A stretch of 55,403 nucleotides of DNA from an uncultured Pelagibacteraceae bacterium (lineage in GTDB: Bacteria > Pseudomonadota > Alphaproteobacteria > Pelagibacterales > Pelagibacteraceae), in contig CACHRX010000005.1 of NCBI GenBank assembly GCA_902582385.1, positions 1 to 55,403 on the forward strand, written 5' to 3'. Within the stretch, counting starts at the first letter, position 1. Each line of letters starts with the position of its first letter. The notes under the pieces are model-generated. The model was not told the DNA's origin, searched no databases, and saw only the letters and a program-made list of their open reading frames with translations. Made by a program: the position numbers and the translations under genes. Shown here one piece after another: positions 25,037-34,358 of the stretch.

Positions 25037-25741
25037 ATGCAACAATATCTACAAAATAAAAAAGGGCTAGTCCAAAATGTTTTTGATCAAGTTTATGATC
25101 GGTATGATCTGATGAATGATTTTATGTCACTAGGTATTCATCGATTATGGAAAAAAAATTTACTAAATATGATGAGTCCATCTAATTCTCAAAATTTAAT
25201 CGATGTTGCTTGTGGTACAGGAGACATAGCAAAACTTTTTTTAAATCATATGAATAAAGATTTCCAAGTAACATGTGTAGATCCAAATAAAAAAATGATA
25301 GAAAAAGGAAAGGAAAAATTAAATAAGTTCAAAAATTTAAATTGGATTATTTCATCAGCAGAAAAACTTCCGATAAATGATAATTCATTTGACTTTTATA
25401 CTATTAGTTTTGGTTTGAGAAATACTAAAAATTTAAATAAAGCTCTTAAAGAAGCTCACCGAGTATTAAAGCCTGGTGGTCGTTATTTATGTTTAGAATT
25501 TTCAAAAATACAAAATTCTAGCTTAAATTTTGTCTACAAAAACTATTCAAAGCTAATTCCATCAATTGGTGCTTTAGTTGTAGGAGAAAAAGAGCCCTAC
25601 GAATATCTTATAAAAAGTATAAATAATTTTTTAAATCAAGATGAGCTAATTGATTTAATGAAAAAAAATGGTTTTAAAAAATGTGAATATAGGAATTTAT
25701 CAGGTGGTATTGTTTCTATACACAGTGGATGGAAAATTTAA
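25037..25741 (+). CDS. ubiE: Ubiquinone/menaquinone biosynthesis C-methyltransferase
   Basis: The 234-residue SAM-dependent methyltransferase has motif I DVACGTGDIAKLF, the UbiE signature VFDQVYDRYDLMNDFMSLGIHRLWK, and PGGRYLCLEFSKI. It C-methylates the benzoquinol ring in ubiquinone synthesis. It is the first gene of the plus-strand ubiE-ubiB-coaBC-dut-moeB operon; its TAA overlaps the ubiB ATG by one base. Confidence 0.95.
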   Translation: MQQYLQNKKGLVQNVFDQVYDRYDLMNDFMSLGIHRLWKKNLLNMMSPSNSQNLIDVACGTGDIAKLFLNHMNKDFQVTCVDPNKKMIEKGKEKLNKFKNLNWIISSAEKLPINDNSFDFYTISFGLRNTKNLNKALKEAHRVLKPGGRYLCLEFSKIQNSSLNFVYKNYSKLIPSIGALVVGEKEPYEYLIKSINNFLNQDELIDLMKKNGFKKCEYRNLSGGIVSIHSGWKI

Positions 25742-27309
25742 TGCTTAAAAAAATAATAACTTTATTTAAGCTTGGTAGAAAAGTAGCCTGCTCAGATATA
25801 CTAAATATAACTTCAAAATTTAAAAAACCACCTTTAGCAATAAAAATCTTATTCAAAATATTATCATTTTCTTTTACTACTAAAAAAAGTACGGATATAA
25901 ATAAAGACGAAGGCGAACGATTATCTAGTTCACTTGAGTCAATGGGCACAACTTTCATAAAACTTGGTCAATTTCTTGCTACTAGACCAGATATTATTGG
26001 CGAAGAACTCTCAAAAAAACTTGAAAATCTTCAGGATAAATTACCTCCTTTTTCATTAATCCAAGCAAAAGAAATAATTAAAAAAGATTTAGGTGATGAT
26101 ACTTATAATTCTATAATTAATTTGAGTGAACCAGTTGCTGCAGCCTCTATAGCTCAGGTTCATAAAGCACAGATTAATGATAATGGAACTTTAAAAGATG
26201 TTGCTATTAAAATTTTACGTCCAAATATAAAAAAAATATTTAACGAAGAAATAGATGCTATAATGGTTTTTGCTTTTTTAGTTGAGTCTTTTATTAAAAA
26301 AACGAAAAGACTAAAATTAGTAGAGGTTGTTTTTTTATTAAAAGAAATTACAAACCTTGAAATGGATTTAAGATTTGAGGCCGCTGCAGCAAATGAATAC
26401 GCCGAAAATACTAAAAATGATGTTGGATTTAAAGTTCCTCAAATCTATTGGAACTTTACAAGTGAAAATGTTATGACACTTGATTGGGTAGAAGGAATTT
26501 CGATTAGAGAAACAGAAGAGCTAAAAAAAAGAGATTTAAACACAGAAAAAATAGCAGAGGATATTATCCAAAATTTTTTGAGACATGCTGTAAGAGACGG
26601 TTTTTTTCATGCAGATATGCACCAAGGCAACATTTTCATAGATAATAATGGTCATATAGTTCCAATCGATTTTGGAATTATGGGAAGATTAGATAAAATG
26701 AGTAAAAGATTTTTAGCTGAAATATTATTTGGCTTTATCCAAAGAGATTATCGCAAAGTTGCTGAAGTTCATTTAGTTGCTGGTTTAGTGCCTAAGGAGG
26801 TTCCAATTGATGACTTGGCCCAAGCCTTAAGGTCTATTGGAGAACCAATTTTTGGACAAGCTGTAAAGGATATTTCTGGAGGAAAATTACTAAAACAATT
26901 ATTCGATGTTACTGAAAAATTTAACATGCAAACTCAGCCTCAACTTCTTATGTTACAAAAAACAATGGTAGTAGTGGAAGGGGTTGCTAGGAAATTAAAT
27001 CCTAACACAAATATCTGGACAACATCAAAGCCTGTCCTTGAAAACTGGTTAAAAGAAACTAAAGATCCTATCACAGCTATTAATGAGACTATTCAAAATA
27101 CTTCTGAAGTTATTAAAAGATTACCAGAATTTCCTGAAATAATGGATAAAGCTAACCAAGCACTAACTTATTTAGCTAGTGGGCAAATTCCTCAAAACTC
27201 TAATTCTTATAATGCTTTAAATGCTAAAAAATCAGAAATGATTACTTTTAGAAACCAGTCAATTATAGGATTATTAGTTCTTGTAATTTTTGGTCTATTA
27301 GTATTTTAA
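25741..27309 (+). CDS. ubiB: Ubiquinone biosynthesis atypical kinase/ATPase UbiB
   Basis: The ABC1/ADCK/UbiB family marks are all present: the KxGQ motif in FIKLGQFLATRPDI, the alanine-rich loop AAASIAQVHKA replacing the Gly loop of kinases, DLRFEAAAANEYAEN, the catalytic-like HADMHQGNIFI and the metal motif PIDFGIMGRLD. Two hydrophobic segments at the C-terminus (IIGLLVLVIFGLLVF) anchor it in the membrane. The start at 25741 (MLKKIITLF) overlaps the ubiE stop as TAATG and is preferred over 25729. Confidence 0.95.
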   Translation: MLKKIITLFKLGRKVACSDILNITSKFKKPPLAIKILFKILSFSFTTKKSTDINKDEGERLSSSLESMGTTFIKLGQFLATRPDIIGEELSKKLENLQDKLPPFSLIQAKEIIKKDLGDDTYNSIINLSEPVAAASIAQVHKAQINDNGTLKDVAIKILRPNIKKIFNEEIDAIMVFAFLVESFIKKTKRLKLVEVVFLLKEITNLEMDLRFEAAAANEYAENTKNDVGFKVPQIYWNFTSENVMTLDWVEGISIRETEELKKRDLNTEKIAEDIIQNFLRHAVRDGFFHADMHQGNIFIDNNGHIVPIDFGIMGRLDKMSKRFLAEILFGFIQRDYRKVAEVHLVAGLVPKEVPIDDLAQALRSIGEPIFGQAVKDISGGKLLKQLFDVTEKFNMQTQPQLLMLQKTMVVVEGVARKLNPNTNIWTTSKPVLENWLKETKDPITAINETIQNTSEVIKRLPEFPEIMDKANQALTYLASGQIPQNSNSYNALNAKKSEMITFRNQSIIGLLVLVIFGLLVF

Positions 27310-27317
27310 TTCAGCCG

Positions 27318-28523
27318 ATGGAAAATTTATTAAATAAAAAAATTTTATTCATTATTTGTGGTGGGGTTTCTGCTTACAAAAGTCTTGAAAGTATTAGGCT
27401 ATTTAGAAAAAATAGTGCTGAAATTAAGACAATTCTTACTCAAAGTGCAAAAGAGTTTGTGACTCCTTTATCTATTGCTTCTTTATCACAAGGTAAAGTT
27501 TATGATGATTTATTTAGTCTAGAAAATGAAGCTGAAATGGATCATATTTCTCTTTCAAGGTGGGCAGATGTAATAATCGTTGCTCCAGCAACAGCAAATA
27601 CTATTTCTAAACTTAGTCAAGGTTCATCGGAGGATTTGGCTTCAACAGTAATTCTTGCCTCTAATAAACAAGTTTTTTTGGCTCCTGCAATGAATGTTAG
27701 AATGTGGGAACATCAATCAACAAAAAATAATCTAAAAAAATTAAGGGAATATGGTTATAAAATTATTGGTCCAGTAATAGGGGACATGGCTTGTGGTGAG
27801 TTTGGTGAAGGCAAAATGTCAGATCCTCAAGATATTTTTAATTTAGTAAAGAATTTTTTAATAAACCAAACAAAAAATAAAAAATTAAAAGCTCTTGTGA
27901 CTGCAGGTCCAACAAATGAATATATCGACCCTGTGAGATTTATAACTAACAAATCAAGTGGTAAACAAGGGTATGAAATCGCAAAATCTCTGTCGAAAAG
28001 AGGTTTTGATACAACACTAATATCAGGTCCTACCAATTTAAAAATAGATGAGAATATTAATTTAATAAAAGTAGAAACAACTGAAGAAATGTTTAAAGCT
28101 ACTCAAAAAAACTTACCCACAGATATAGCAGTATTCTCTGCAGCTGTAGGTGACTTTAAAGTAATCAAAAAAAATCATAACAAAATAAAAAAACAAGAAG
28201 AATTAATCATAAATTTAGAAAAAAATATAGATATACTAAATTACATTTCAAATCATAATTCTATGAGACCAAAGCTAGTAGTAGGATTTGCGGCAGAAAC
28301 AAATGAATTAAATAAAAATGCAATTGAAAAGTTGAAAAGTAAAAATTGTGATTGGATTATAGCTAATGATGTATCGAAAAAAGATAGAGGATTTGATTCA
28401 GACTATAATGAAGTAACTATTCACTATAAGAATTTTAAAAACAAAGAAGAAAAGCTTTCGCTCAAAAAAAAATCTGAGATATCTGAAGAAATTGTCGATA
28501 GAATTGTTACTCAAATTAATTAA
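27318..28523 (+). CDS. coaBC: Bifunctional phosphopantothenoylcysteine decarboxylase / phosphopantothenate-cysteine ligase
   Basis: The 401-residue fusion performs two steps of coenzyme A synthesis. The CoaC half has the FMN-binding ICGGVSAYKSLE, PAMNVRMWEH, and active Cys region GDMACGEFGEGKM near residue 160. The CoaB half has TAGPTNEYIDPVRFITNKSSG and VVGFAAET. Its TAA overlaps the dut ATG by one base. Confidence 0.95.
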   Translation: MENLLNKKILFIICGGVSAYKSLESIRLFRKNSAEIKTILTQSAKEFVTPLSIASLSQGKVYDDLFSLENEAEMDHISLSRWADVIIVAPATANTISKLSQGSSEDLASTVILASNKQVFLAPAMNVRMWEHQSTKNNLKKLREYGYKIIGPVIGDMACGEFGEGKMSDPQDIFNLVKNFLINQTKNKKLKALVTAGPTNEYIDPVRFITNKSSGKQGYEIAKSLSKRGFDTTLISGPTNLKIDENINLIKVETTEEMFKATQKNLPTDIAVFSAAVGDFKVIKKNHNKIKKQEELIINLEKNIDILNYISNHNSMRPKLVVGFAAETNELNKNAIEKLKSKNCDWIIANDVSKKDRGFDSDYNEVTIHYKNFKNKEEKLSLKKKSEISEEIVDRIVTQIN

Positions 28524-28960
28524 TGGCAAAAGTATTAATAAAAAAATTAGATCCATCTGTAGAATTACCTTCATATAAAACAAATGGTGCTTCTGGAATG
28601 GATCTTATGGCTTTTATAAAAAAACCTATAAATATAAAATCTAAATCATCATCAATAATTCCTACTGGTTTATCTGTGGCTTTTTCAAAAGATTTTGAAA
28701 TTCAAATAAGACCTAGATCTGGCTTGGCAGCAAAAAATAATATTAGTGTATTAAATACTCCTGGGACAATTGATAGCGATTATAGAGGAGAGATTAAAGT
28801 TATTATATATAATCATGGAGGAAGTGATTTTGTAATTAATAAAGGAGATAGGATTGCCCAAATGATCTTAATGCCTGTAATTAAAATGGAACTAGAAGAA
28901 GCCGAGAATTTGCCTGAAACAATTAGAGGAGAAGGTGGTTTTGGCTCAACAGGTAAATGA
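28523..28960 (+). CDS. dut: dUTP diphosphatase
   Basis: This is a 145-residue trimeric dUTPase with all five motifs: GASGMDLMAF, RPRSGLAAKN, VLNTPGTIDSDYRGE, GDRIAQMIL and the C-terminal GEGGFGSTGK. It removes dUTP and supplies dUMP. Its TGA overlaps the next gene's ATG as ATGA. Confidence 0.97.
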   Translation: MAKVLIKKLDPSVELPSYKTNGASGMDLMAFIKKPINIKSKSSSIIPTGLSVAFSKDFEIQIRPRSGLAAKNNISVLNTPGTIDSDYRGEIKVIIYNHGGSDFVINKGDRIAQMILMPVIKMELEEAENLPETIRGEGGFGSTGK

Positions 28961-29703
28961 GTTTAAAATTTAACAAACATCAAATTGAAAGATTTTCGAG
29001 ACAAATCATCCTAAAAGATGTTGGCACCTTGGGACAAAACAAAATTATTAAATCCAGGGTACTAATTATTGGTATGGGAGGTTTGGGATGTCCTGTTGCT
29101 GAATTTTTAACTAGGGCGGGTGTTGGTTTTATTGGAATTATTGACTCTGATAAAGTTGATTTATCAAATATTCATCGTCAAAGTCTTTATGATATTAGTG
29201 ACTTAAAAAAATCAAAAGTCATAGCTGCTAGAAAAAAATTAAAAAAAATTAATTCTAAAATAAAAGTAAGTTGTCATAAGATAAGACTAAATAAAAATAA
29301 CTATAAGAAAATTTTAAAGAATTACGATTATGTAGTAGATGGCTCAGATAATTTTAAAACTAAATTTTTAATAAATGATTTTTGTAAAATTTCTAAGAAA
29401 TTTCTAGTATCTGGTGCAATCAGTAAATTTGATGGGCATGTATTTACTTTTGATTTTAAAAATAAAAATACTCCATGTATCAGAAGTTTTTTTCAAGAGA
29501 AAAAAATTTCTGATGATATTTTGAATTGTGAGTATGAAGGAGTTTTAGGAACAGTGGCTGGTATTATTGGTACAATTCAGGCTAATGAAATTTTGAAAAA
29601 AATTTTAAATATTGGTAAGAATCTAAATGGCTATATTTTAATTTTAGATTTACTAAATTTAAATTTTAGAAAAGTTAAACTAAATAAATTAAAAAATGTT
29701 TAA
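28957..29703 (+). CDS. ThiF/MoeB/HesA-family E1-like adenylyltransferase
   Basis: The 248-residue protein activates the C-terminus of a ubiquitin-like sulfur carrier such as ThiS or MoaD. The ATP loop GMGGLGCPVAEFLTRAGVG, DSDKVDLSNIHRQSLYD and DGSDNFKTKFLINDF are clear. The usual structural zinc CxxC pairs are not evident: only PCIRSFFQ remains in the first place and a single Cys in ILNCEYEGVLG. Partner carrier genes are not in the window, so moeB versus thiF cannot be settled. Confidence 0.85.
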   Translation: MSLKFNKHQIERFSRQIILKDVGTLGQNKIIKSRVLIIGMGGLGCPVAEFLTRAGVGFIGIIDSDKVDLSNIHRQSLYDISDLKKSKVIAARKKLKKINSKIKVSCHKIRLNKNNYKKILKNYDYVVDGSDNFKTKFLINDFCKISKKFLVSGAISKFDGHVFTFDFKNKNTPCIRSFFQEKKISDDILNCEYEGVLGTVAGIIGTIQANEILKKILNIGKNLNGYILILDLLNLNFRKVKLNKLKNV

Positions 29704-30139
29704 AAAAGTTGTAATTATTTTTTTTTCATTATTTTTTATTTCTATAGCTGTTGCTGAAGAAATTTTTCTATCTTTAAAAAAGAACAAAGTTAATGTTAGA
29801 TACGGTCCAAGTCTTGAGTCCCCAATAAAATATATTTACAAGAAGCTAGACTTACCTATTAAACAAATAGATAAAAAAGAAAATTTTAGAAGAATAATTG
29901 ATCATAAAAAAAATAGTGGTTGGATACATACATCTCAATTAAAAAAAATAAATTCAGTAATTCCTCTTAAAGATAAAATTTTGTTTAAGAAACCCTCTAA
30001 TTTTTCAAAACCTTTAGCAAAAATTAAAAAAGGGAGATTACTCATTATTCAAAAATGTGAAGTTAATTGGTGTAAAATAAAAACTGGAAAATTCAAAGGA
30101 TGGATAGATAAAAATAATATTTGGGGTCAAATCAATTGA
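29696..30139 (+). CDS. Exported bacterial SH3-domain protein
   Basis: The 147-residue protein has a signal peptide (hydrophobic core FFSLFFISIAVA ending AEE) and two SH3b-like repeats: NVRYGPSLESPIKYIYKK with SGWIHTSQL, and KPLAKIKKGRLLIIQKCEVN with KGWIDKNNIWG. Bacterial SH3 domains usually bind peptidoglycan or cell-wall peptides in the periplasm. It overlaps the end of the ThiF-like gene by eight bases and closes the operon. Confidence 0.82.
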   Translation: MFKKVVIIFFSLFFISIAVAEEIFLSLKKNKVNVRYGPSLESPIKYIYKKLDLPIKQIDKKENFRRIIDHKKNSGWIHTSQLKKINSVIPLKDKILFKKPSNFSKPLAKIKKGRLLIIQKCEVNWCKIKTGKFKGWIDKNNIWGQIN

Positions 30140-30174
30140 AGTATATTAAAAGGTGACGAAGAGCGAAAATTTTT

Positions 30175-30414
30175 TTAGTTTTTAGATTTACTTGCCCACC
30201 ATTTATCTAAGATGAAATACCAAATAGAATTAGCAATTGGTTCAACAATGGCATCAGTCAATGCTATAGCGAAAGAGACATCTGCCACCAACATTAAAAC
30301 TGTGATAGCAATAGCAAAATGTCCAATGGTATAAATTACTGTTCTTAATATTGAACCTTTATTATTGTTGTAAATATTTCCAGCTGCTTTAAATATGCCG
30401 CTAGTTATTTCCAT
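30175..30414 (-). CDS. DUF2061-like small membrane protein
   Basis: The 79-residue protein has two predicted membrane segments (GSILRTVIYTIGHFAIAITV and IALTDAIVEPIANSIWYFIL) and the DUF2061-type ending with a Trp-rich DKWWASKSK. Function is unknown. The ATG directly abuts the TAA of the upstream Asp/Asn hydroxylase-like gene, so the two are surely co-transcribed and probably coupled. Confidence 0.65.
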   Translation of the reverse strand: MEITSGIFKAAGNIYNNNKGSILRTVIYTIGHFAIAITVLMLVADVSFAIALTDAIVEPIANSIWYFILDKWWASKSKN

Positions 30415-31011
30415 TTATTCTTTGAAAGGACTTTCTAGAACACATGCTACTAAGTGTATTCTTGCCTGTTCACCACCATTAAAAAAGTTGTGATATTTAG
30501 TATTATTTGTTATCCAAACTTTACCGTCAGCTGGAAGATGTTTTGCAACATTCTCAATTACCATTGAACATCCTTTATTGGTTATAATTGGTACATGAAG
30601 CCTGCATTCAGGATCTTTGTGCCAACTTAAAGTTGATCTAGGTTCTTTTAACAGGAGTCTTACTCTTCCTAATTTGTATCTTTTACTTAATGTTTCGAAT
30701 ACTTCTTTAAAATAAGTTTTTTCAAACTCTGGAACTAATTGAGTATATTTAGACTCATCTATATCTACATCCCTTGAAACTTCTTTTCCAGTATCATCAG
30801 CAATTGTCCAGTATTTACCCCGTATATTATTACCTTTAATAGAGTTTTCATCATTTGGAATTTGATTTATTGGTATTGCACCAAAATGTGTAACTCCTGG
30901 TGAGTTAAATTTTTTATTTTTCAATATTTTATCTAAATCTAACCTTAGTCTTGAAATATCAAAATTTAGATTAGGTACTTCATAAAAATCTTCAAAAGTA
31001 GCTTTTTCCAT
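30415..31011 (-). CDS. Aspartyl/asparaginyl beta-hydroxylase-like 2-oxoglutarate/Fe(II) oxygenase
   Basis: The 198-residue protein has a double-stranded beta-helix core pattern: TLSWHKDPECRLHVPI supplies His and Asp of the HxD metal site and the downstream Arg, and GGEQARIHLVACVLE provides the distal His. This resembles the Asp/Asn beta-hydroxylase (LpxO-like) family, which acts on proteins or lipid A acyl chains. There is no membrane anchor. The substrate is unknown. Confidence 0.7.
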   Translation of the reverse strand: MEKATFEDFYEVPNLNFDISRLRLDLDKILKNKKFNSPGVTHFGAIPINQIPNDENSIKGNNIRGKYWTIADDTGKEVSRDVDIDESKYTQLVPEFEKTYFKEVFETLSKRYKLGRVRLLLKEPRSTLSWHKDPECRLHVPIITNKGCSMVIENVAKHLPADGKVWITNNTKYHNFFNGGEQARIHLVACVLESPFKE

Positions 31012-31030
31012 ATTTTTCTAGTAATCTATT

Positions 31031-33268
31031 TTAATTAAGTTTTAAATCAAATCTGTCAGCGTTCATTACTTTTGCCCATGCCGTTATAAAATCACTCACA
31101 AACTTATCTTGTGAGTCTTCAAATGCATAAACTTCAGCCAAAGCTCTTAGTTGTGAATTTGATCCAAAAATAAGATCAACTCTTGTACCTTTCCATTTTG
31201 TTTTTTTTGTCTTTCTATCTATTCCAACAAATGTTTGCTCAGATTTATCAGTTTCTTTCCATGTTGTATTCATGTCTAATAAATTTGTGAAATAATCATT
31301 CGTTAATACACCGGGTTTTTTTGTGAAAACTCCATGTGTTGAATTATCAAAATTAGTATTTAAAACTCGCATTCCACCCATTAGGACTGTCATTTCTGGA
31401 GCAGTAAGACCCATTAATTGTGCTTTATCAATTAGCTTTTCCTCAGCTGATACGATTGATTTACCACCATTTAGATAATTTCTAAAACCATCCGCTTGAG
31501 GTTCTAATAATCCAAATGAATTTACATCTGTTTGGTCTTGTCTTGCATCTCCTCTACCAGGAGAAAATGGAACTTTTATTTTATGTCCCGCTTTTTTGGC
31601 AGCCATTTCAACTCCCACTCCTCCAGCTAAGACAATTAAATCGGCCATTGAAACTATTCTCTTTTTATTATCAAATTGTTTCTTAATTTTCTTTAACGCT
31701 GAGATAACTTTTGAGAGATTAGAAGGATTGTTAACCTTCCAATTTTTTTGTGGCTCTAACATTATTCTTGCTCCATTAGCACCACCTCTTTTATCAGAAC
31801 CTCTAAAAGTTGAAGCTGAAGCCCAAGCAGTAGAAACTAAATCAGAAACTGATAGTTTGGATTTTGATATTTTTGATTTTAAATCATTAATATCTTTTGA
31901 TTTTAATTTATATTTTGGTTTATCAATTGGATCTTGCCAAATTAATTGTTCTTTAGGAACATCGCTGCCAAGATAACAAACTCTTGGTCCCATATCCCTG
32001 TGAGTTAGTTTAAACCACGCCCTAGCAAATGCGTCATGAAATTCTTTTGGATTTTTATGAAAATGTTTTGTAATAGGCCCATAACTTGGATCAACTTTCA
32101 TAGAAATATCTGTTGTTTGCATCATTGGCGGGTGAAGAACATTCTTATCATGTGCATCAGGAACCATTTTTATCTTTTGTCCATTTTTCTTTGGTGTCCA
32201 TTGATGAGCACCAGCAGGACTTTTTGTAAGCTCCCATTCGTGTTCATAAAGACAGTCTAAATAACCCATATCCCATTGAATTGGGTTTTGTGTCCAAGCA
32301 CCTTCTATACCGCTACTGATTGTATCAACACCTTTTCCAGATTTGTATCCACTATTCCATCCAGTTGACTGATCTTGAATTCTTGAAGCTTCTGGGTCAG
32401 GACCTTTGTGTGACTCAGATGCAGCTCCGTGTGATTTTCCAAATGTATGTCCACCAGCCACGAGTGCTGCTGTTTCATAATCATTCATTGCCATTCTACC
32501 GAATGTTTCTCTAATATCATGTGCTGCAAGTTTTGGATCTGGATTAGCATCAGGACCTTGCGGATTAACATATATCAAACCCATATGTGAAGCGCCAAGT
32601 GGTTGTTCTAAATCTCTTTTTTCAGTATATCTTTCCACACCTAGCATTTCTTTTTCTGATCCCCAGTAAATATCATCCTCTGGTTCCCAAATATCAGTTC
32701 TTCCAGCGCCAAAACCAAATGTTTTAAATCCCATTGAATCTAACGCAACATTACCTACTAGGATAAATAAATCTGCCCAAGAAATCTTATTTCCATATTT
32801 TTTTTTAATTGGCCAAAGAAGTAATCTTGCCTTATCTAAATTAACGTTATCTGGCCAAGAATTAAGTGGTGCAAATCTTTGGTTTCCTGTTCCAGCTCCA
32901 CCTCTACCATCTCCCGTTCTATATGTACCAGCTGCGTGCCAAGCTAATCTGATGAACAAAGGTCCATAATGACCGTAATCTGCTGGCCACCATTCTTGAG
33001 AATCTGTCATTAATTTTTTTAAATCTTTTTTAAGAGCTTTATAATTAAGTTTTTTAAATTCTTTAGAGTAATTAAATTTCTTATTCATCGGATTTGATAA
33101 ATTAGAATGTTGACTAAGTATTTTAAGATTTAGACTATTTGGCCAAAAATCTCTTACTGATTGACCTCTTCCTGCAGAAAATTTTGCAGGTGTTCCAGCG
33201 CCTGTAAAAGGACATTTGCTTAGTTCATTGGCTTTAAAAGATTTATTTTTAAAATTTTCAGTGCTCAT
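31031..33268 (-). CDS. katG: Catalase-peroxidase
   Basis: The 745-residue enzyme removes hydrogen peroxide. The distal heme site [18 protein letters not shown] (with the cross-linking Trp), the Tyr in [16 protein letters not shown] and Met in [19 protein letters not shown] form the covalent Met-Tyr-Trp adduct unique to KatG; the proximal His is in [11 protein letters not shown]. The second, heme-free repeat is complete. The promoter carries an ICE/Irr-like operator, and the Irr-like gene follows upstream, also on the minus strand. Confidence 0.97.
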   Translation of the reverse strand: MSTENFKNKSFKANELSKCPFTGAGTPAKFSAGRGQSVRDFWPNSLNLKILSQHSNLSNPMNKKFNYSKEFKKLNYKALKKDLKKLMTDSQEWWPADYGHYGPLFIRLAWHAAGTYRTGDGRGGAGTGNQRFAPLNSWPDNVNLDKARLLLWPIKKKYGNKISWADLFILVGNVALDSMGFKTFGFGAGRTDIWEPEDDIYWGSEKEMLGVERYTEKRDLEQPLGASHMGLIYVNPQGPDANPDPKLAAHDIRETFGRMAMNDYETAALVAGGHTFGKSHGAASESHKGPDPEASRIQDQSTGWNSGYKSGKGVDTISSGIEGAWTQNPIQWDMGYLDCLYEHEWELTKSPAGAHQWTPKKNGQKIKMVPDAHDKNVLHPPMMQTTDISMKVDPSYGPITKHFHKNPKEFHDAFARAWFKLTHRDMGPRVCYLGSDVPKEQLIWQDPIDKPKYKLKSKDINDLKSKISKSKLSVSDLVSTAWASASTFRGSDKRGGANGARIMLEPQKNWKVNNPSNLSKVISALKKIKKQFDNKKRIVSMADLIVLAGGVGVEMAAKKAGHKIKVPFSPGRGDARQDQTDVNSFGLLEPQADGFRNYLNGGKSIVSAEEKLIDKAQLMGLTAPEMTVLMGGMRVLNTNFDNSTHGVFTKKPGVLTNDYFTNLLDMNTTWKETDKSEQTFVGIDRKTKKTKWKGTRVDLIFGSNSQLRALAEVYAFEDSQDKFVSDFITAWAKVMNADRFDLKLN

Positions 33269-33302
33269 TTAGTTCCCTATGTATAATTGCTTAAATAATA
33301 GT

Positions 33303-33331
33303 AGTTTATAATGATTCTAAAAAACTGTCAA
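33303..33331 (-). promoter_or_regulatory. Predicted katG promoter
   Basis: TTGACA (33326-33331) is followed after 17 bases by TAAACT, or after 15 by TATAAA, on the minus strand. It lies about 40 bases upstream of the katG ATG. The -10 region is covered by the ICE-like dyad at 33305-33321, the expected geometry for repression. Confidence 0.6.
33305..33321. promoter_or_regulatory. ICE/Irr-box-like operator over the katG -10 region
   Basis: The minus strand reads TTTAGAA-TCA-TTATAAA. The rhizobial iron control element bound by Irr is TTTAGAA-N3-TTCTAAA; 13 of 14 defined positions match. The adjacent gene encodes an Irr-like Fur-family protein, which makes regulation of katG by Irr plausible. 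Confidence 0.6.
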
Positions 33332-33364
33332 TTGGTTTAAAATGACGCTAAATTGACTATTGGA

Positions 33365-33763
33365 TTAATCCTCTAGCTTTACGAGAACTTCAACTGACTT
33401 GATTTTTTTTCCGTTAATTTTTTTTAAAATATTTATTGGTCCTACATCTGAATTCTCTAAATCAATCAACTTTTCCTCTTTTAAATCATAAAAATGATGA
33501 TGATCAGTAACGTTTGTATCAAAATATGTTTCACTAGAATTAATGGGGATTTGTTTAAGATATCCTTTTTTTTCAAAAGCGTGGACTGTATTATAAAGAG
33601 TAGCTAATGATATTTTGTTATTTGCTTGTTTTTTAATTTTTTGCTCTAATTCATTTATTGTAAAATGAAATGTTTTGTCAGTATTAAATAAAACCTCACA
33701 AATTTGAAGTCTTTGCTTGGTTGGTCTTAATCCAGAATTTCTCAGTTTTTCAATGTATTTCAC
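33365..33763 (-). CDS. irr: Irr-like Fur-family iron/heme response regulator
   Basis: The 132-residue winged-helix protein begins MKYIEKLRNSGLRPTKQR and has the DNA-recognition segment NKISLATLYNTVHAFEKKGYLK. The dimer/metal region contains YFDTNVTDHHHFYDLKEEKL, the three-His heme/metal motif typical of Irr; classical Fur instead has HHDH, as in the second family member at 48.7 kb. The N-terminal heme regulatory Cys-Pro motif of some Irr proteins is absent. It is divergent from fabA, an arrangement seen in other alphaproteobacteria. Confidence 0.85.
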   Translation of the reverse strand: MKYIEKLRNSGLRPTKQRLQICEVLFNTDKTFHFTINELEQKIKKQANNKISLATLYNTVHAFEKKGYLKQIPINSSETYFDTNVTDHHHFYDLKEEKLIDLENSDVGPINILKKINGKKIKSVEVLVKLED

Positions 33764-33781
33764 TATTTAACCATATTGTTA

Positions 33782-33798
33782 GTTATAATTATTCTAAA
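33782..33798. promoter_or_regulatory. ICE-like dyad in the irr-fabA intergenic region
   Basis: GTTATAA-TTA-TTCTAAA matches 12 of 14 defined positions of TTTAGAA-N3-TTCTAAA. It lies about 20 bases upstream of the irr ATG and 60 upstream of fabA, in a gap that also contains TATAAT hexamers at 33806 and 33819 on the plus strand. Autoregulation of irr, and possibly control of fabA, is inferred. Confidence 0.45.
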
Positions 33799-33857
33799 CT
33801 AGTATTATAATTATATTATATAATCACAAAATCAAGTAAATAAGGGTACTCAATTTT

Positions 33858-34358
33858 ATGAAAAAAAACTCTTACTCATATGATGAGCTAATTAATTGTG
33901 GTGAAGGAAAGCTATTCGGCCCAGGTAATGCTAAATTACCACTTCCACCTATGCTCATGTTTGATAGAATTACAGAAATTACTGATGATAAGGGTGCTTT
34001 TAATAAAGGCTCATTGATAGCCGAATTAGATATAAAAAAAAACCTTTGGTTTTTTGATTGTCATTTTAAAGAGGATCCTGTTATGCCTGGTTGTCTTGGT
34101 CTTGATGCCATGTGGCAATTGGTAGGTTTTTATTTAGGCTGGATTGGAAATCCAGGAAAAGGGAGGGCTTTAGGAGTTGGAACTGTAAAATTTACTGGTG
34201 AGGTTTTGCAGAACGTAAAATTAGTAAAATATGAGATTGATATGAAAAAAATTATGTCACCTGGAGGCACCACTGTGGGTCTTGCTAATGGTGTAGTTTT
34301 TGCTGATGAAAAAAAAATTTATTCAGCAGATAGTTTAAAAGTAGGATTATTTAAATAA
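33858..34358 (+). CDS. fabA: 3-hydroxydecanoyl-ACP dehydratase/isomerase
   Basis: The 166-residue hotdog enzyme introduces the cis double bond for unsaturated fatty acids. [14 protein letters not shown] and the catalytic-His block [22 protein letters not shown] are exact FabA features. Its TAA overlaps the fabB ATG by one base. FabA with FabB is the diagnostic pair for oxygen-independent unsaturated fatty acid synthesis. Confidence 0.97.
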   Translation: MKKNSYSYDELINCGEGKLFGPGNAKLPLPPMLMFDRITEITDDKGAFNKGSLIAELDIKKNLWFFDCHFKEDPVMPGCLGLDAMWQLVGFYLGWIGNPGKGRALGVGTVKFTGEVLQNVKLVKYEIDMKKIMSPGGTTVGLANGVVFADEKKIYSADSLKVGLFK

